Source: Gammaproteobacteria bacterium (GTDB lineage: Bacteria > Pseudomonadota > Gammaproteobacteria > SZUA-140). Taken from it: a stretch of DNA of 8,758 bases. Under the pieces are notes generated by a model. The model saw nothing but the letters and a program-made list of their open reading frames with translations, did no database searches and was not told the origin of the DNA. Numbering within the stretch: position 1 is the first letter of the stretch; every line of letters starts with the position of its first letter. Below are positions 7,085 through 8,758 of the stretch, one piece after another. The stretch is from contig QIHH01000177.1 of assembly GCA_003230195.1 (NCBI GenBank), forward strand, positions 1-8,758. Direction: 5' to 3'. The position numbers and the translations under genes were made by a program.

Positions 7085-7867
7085 ATGTCACTGATTGACT
7101 CACACTGTCATCTAGATCGGCTTGCACTCGAAAAAATCGGTACCGATCTGGACGGTGTGATGGCTCTGGCAAAGGAAAATGGTGTTGAGCAGATGTTATG
7201 TGTCTCAATCAATATTGAGAACTTTCCTGAGGTTCTTAAGATATCCCATTGTTATTCAAATATATTTGCATCTATAGGCGTGCACCCAAGTGATGATGGT
7301 GAAGAGCCATCTGTTGAGCGGTTGATTCAATTGTCAGATGATCCCAAAATTATCGCCATCGGTGAAACCGGACTTGATTACTTCTATAATGAAGGTGACC
7401 TTGAATGGCAACGTGAGCGTTTTAGAGTACATATCCGTACTGCAATCGCGACAGGTAAACCGTTAATCATTCATACACGAGAAGCAGAAGCAGATACTCT
7501 GGCCATTATGCGTGAAGAGGGTGCTGATAAAATTGGTGGTGTGATGCACTGCTTTACTGGCTCATTAGCGATGGCGCAGCAGTGTCTTGAGCTAGGTTTC
7601 TACATCTCATTTTCAGGTATTGTGACGTTTCGTAATGCAGACGAACTACGCGAAGTTGCCAAAATGGTGCCTGAGGATCGTATATTAATTGAAACAGATG
7701 CGCCGTACCTCACCCCTGTACCGAAGCGCGGTAAACCAAACCATCCCGCACTCGTTAAACATGTAGCGGAACATATTGCAGAACAGCGGGGTGTTTCGTT
7801 TGAACAAATAGCTGAGGCGACGAGCGCTAATTTTCGATGTCTATTTGGTACGCCATCCATCTCATAA
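7085..7867 (+). CDS. tatD: TatD-family metal-dependent DNase (YcfH-like)
   Basis: TIM-barrel amidohydrolase-superfamily hydrolase; characterised relatives are Mg-dependent 3'-5' DNases/RNases linked to DNA repair and RNA quality control. From this ATG the product is 260 residues, the usual family length. The metal site is complete: His7 and His9 (DSHCHLD), Glu94 (GETGLDY), His130 (IIHTREA), His155 (MHCFTG) and Asp205 (ETDAPYLTP). The SFSGIVTFRNA and PKRGKPNHP segments are also family-typical. The position downstream of tmk–holB corresponds to E. coli ycfH rather than to the tat-operon tatD, so ycfH is the better positional name. The frame extends upstream to TTG 6983, but the Shine-Dalgarno at 7072-7076 and the family N-terminus support ATG 7085. 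It is the last plus-strand gene and has no obvious terminator directly after it. Confidence 0.93.
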   Translation: MSLIDSHCHLDRLALEKIGTDLDGVMALAKENGVEQMLCVSINIENFPEVLKISHCYSNIFASIGVHPSDDGEEPSVERLIQLSDDPKIIAIGETGLDYFYNEGDLEWQRERFRVHIRTAIATGKPLIIHTREAEADTLAIMREEGADKIGGVMHCFTGSLAMAQQCLELGFYISFSGIVTFRNADELREVAKMVPEDRILIETDAPYLTPVPKRGKPNHPALVKHVAEHIAEQRGVSFEQIAEATSANFRCLFGTPSIS

Positions 7868-7931
7868 TCACTTGTTTAATTTCACAGGTGTGAACGGGCA
7901 GGCTAAAAGTGGAATAAATGGTAAAAACTTC

Positions 7932-8002
7932 TGGCGCGATCCGCTGAAACCATACATTCCTGCTTTTCGGTGGAGCGCTTTATCTAGCTGAGCTATCAGG
8001 GC
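7932..8002 (-). pseudogene. Degenerate tRNA-like sequence
   Basis: Read on the minus strand from 8002, the sequence passes through TAGCTCAGCTAGATAAAGC (7995-7977), which differs in only two bases from the common tRNA position 8-to-D-arm sequence TAGCTCAGCTGGATAGAGC. About 30 bases on is GGTTTC (7951-7946), resembling the T-arm start, and then GCGCCA ending at 7932. The total of 71 nt is close to tRNA length. However, the 5' GCCCTGA does not pair properly with the 3' GGATCGC, the anticodon stem (CTCCA/GCAGG) is mostly mismatched, and the T stem does not close. I read this as a decayed tRNA or tRNA-derived fragment, not a working gene. It lies in the gap between tatD and the OmpA gene. Confidence 0.4.
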
Positions 8003-8085
8003 TGATGGCAACACTGAAAATGCCAACAGGAAAGTACAATTCACTTTCATAGCCCGGCATGATTCAGAGCAGCATAACTTTGTTC

Positions 8086-8128
8086 TGAACCGATGGTGCA
8101 TGACTCGGGCACCATCATTAACAGTTCA
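8086..8128. other. Stem-loop between convergent tatD and OmpA-family genes
   Basis: GATGGTGC (8092-8099) pairs perfectly with GCACCATC (8109-8116) around a nine-base loop. TGAAC (8086-8090) and GTTCA (8124-8128) can add an outer 5-bp stem. It starts five bases after the OmpA-family stop when read on the minus strand, the expected place for a 3'-end structure. Neither strand has a T run after the stem, so intrinsic termination is uncertain; it could instead stabilise the mRNA 3' end. Confidence 0.45.
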
Positions 8129-8132
8129 AAAA

Positions 8133-8758
8133 TTACCTGCCGCCACTTGATTGTAAGTAGGCAAGAATATGCAGCTCAACACGACGGTTTTCTGCACGAC
8201 CTGCCGCAGTGGAGTTACCTGCTACCGGATGAGCTGGGCCGTAACCCCTTGCCATCATACTTTGCCCATTCACGCCCATTGAGAGCAGGTAGCTGACGAC
8301 CGACTTCGCTCTTTGCTCTGACAGCTGTATATTATACTGCTTAGCTCCTTGGTTATCAGTGTAGCCCGCTACTTCGACCACTATCTGCGGGTAACGTTTC
8401 AAGATATCTACCACCCCATCAAGTACGTGCTTCGATTGATCTATGAGCTGTGCTGAGTCAATCTCAAATTGCACCCCTTTCAGGATGGTCACGGCCGCTA
8501 ATACACAGCCGCTATTATCGACCATTGCATCTACTGCGGAATCAAGGCATTCATCCTGGCTATCTAGGATACCGTCATTATCACGATCCAAGGCGCATCC
8601 CATTACATCTACCGCAACGCCGAGTGGTGTATTCGGACATGCATCTAGGCTATCGACGACGCCATCCTGGTCACCATCTGGTGGGCAACCGGTGGCGTCC
8701 ACTTTGCTGCCCAGTGGCGTTGTCAGACATTGATCCTGACGGTCAACAACACCATCCC
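8133..8758 (-). CDS. OmpA-family outer-membrane protein with TSP3-type repeats (partial, N-terminus missing)
   Basis: C-terminal 207 residues of a minus-strand protein whose frame runs open through the window edge; the GTG at 8702 is internal, not the start. The visible part begins with three repeats of 30 residues with the pattern DG(V/I)xDxxDxC...GC, a thrombospondin type 3-like calcium-binding linker. An OmpA C-terminal peptidoglycan-binding domain follows, from KGVQFEIDSAQ through VEVAGYTDNQGA, LSEQRAKSVVSYL and GYGPAHPV to AENRRVELHI. The conserved diaminopimelate-contacting Asp (8355-8357) and Arg (in NRRVEL, 8181-8186) are present. The missing N-terminal part would carry the signal peptide and either a membrane barrel or another exported domain. 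The likely role is tethering the outer membrane to the cell wall. It is convergent with tatD and not part of that operon. Confidence 0.9.
   Translation of the reverse strand, partial: DGVVDRQDQCLTTPLGSKVDATGCPPDGDQDGVVDSLDACPNTPLGVAVDVMGCALDRDNDGILDSQDECLDSAVDAMVDNSGCVLAAVTILKGVQFEIDSAQLIDQSKHVLDGVVDILKRYPQIVVEVAGYTDNQGAKQYNIQLSEQRAKSVVSYLLSMGVNGQSMMARGYGPAHPVAGNSTAAGRAENRRVELHILAYLQSSGGR
8505..8758 (-). repeat. Tandem 90-bp calcium-binding (TSP3-like) coding repeats
   Basis: Reading the minus strand, the repeat cores start at 8756 (DGVVDRQDQC), 8666 (DGVVDSLDAC) and 8576 (DGILDSQDEC), exactly 90 bp apart. Each has an Asp-rich loop and two cysteines about 14 residues apart (QC...GC, AC...GC, EC...GC). 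The third unit is six residues short where it joins the OmpA domain. The array continues off the window edge. Confidence 0.8.

Noticed and set aside
7882..7893. TCACAGGTGTGA palindrome just after tatD, considered as a CRP-like site
   Set aside because: The half-sites are in the reverse order of TGTGA-N6-TCACA and only two bases apart, and it lies downstream of a gene between convergent units.
7868..8101. 77-codon minus-strand open frame filling the gap after tatD
   Set aside because: No Shine-Dalgarno and no recognisable domain; its central peptide is what a tRNA D arm gives when translated. Kept only as a low-interest finding for the shorter ATG 8050 version.
8133..8702. GTG at 8702 as the start of the OmpA-family gene
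   Set aside because: The same frame continues upstream with another intact TSP3-like repeat to the window edge, so the GTG is an internal valine codon and the gene is truncated by the window.

Overview
This window is a conserved housekeeping segment of a gammaproteobacterial chromosome: the end of the fatty-acid (fab) cluster running into the pab–mltG–tmk–holB–tatD block. The order acpP, fabF, pabC, mltG, tmk, holB, tatD matches the arrangement in Escherichia coli and Pseudomonas relatives. Two genes that E. coli does not have here are pabB, between fabF and pabC, and a type IV pilus pilZ, between holB and tatD as in pseudomonads. Together with an OmpA-type protein carrying calcium-binding repeats, this points to a free-living or symbiotic gammaproteobacterium outside the enterics. 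I cannot name the genus.

Layout. Bases 24-1620 hold acpP and fabF, separated by a strong stem-loop that looks like a (possibly partial) terminator. Bases 1669-7867 hold seven plus-strand genes, mostly with tiny gaps or overlaps: pabB/pabC overlap by 14 bp, pabC–mltG are 2 bp apart and tmk/holB overlap by 4 bp. They make p-aminobenzoate for folate (pabB, pabC), cleave glycan strands in the periplasm (mltG), make dTDP (tmk), supply the clamp-loader delta' subunit (holB), serve pilus assembly (pilZ) and encode a metal-dependent nuclease (tatD). A consensus -10 box inside a perfect inverted repeat lies between pilZ and tatD. Bases 7868-8132 form a non-coding gap between convergent genes; it holds a degenerate tRNA-like sequence on the minus strand and a long stem-loop. 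Bases 8133-8758 hold the C-terminal part of an OmpA-family protein on the minus strand, cut by the window edge.

How the genes work together. The cluster links envelope growth (acyl carrier protein, elongation synthase, murein transglycosylase) with folate and thymidylate supply and the replication clamp loader, all growth-linked functions usually transcribed together. I see no mobile element, CRISPR array, defence locus or clearly new system. The items most worth a second look are the tRNA-like remnant, the dyad around the tatD -10 box, and the TrpE-like active-site motif in PabB.
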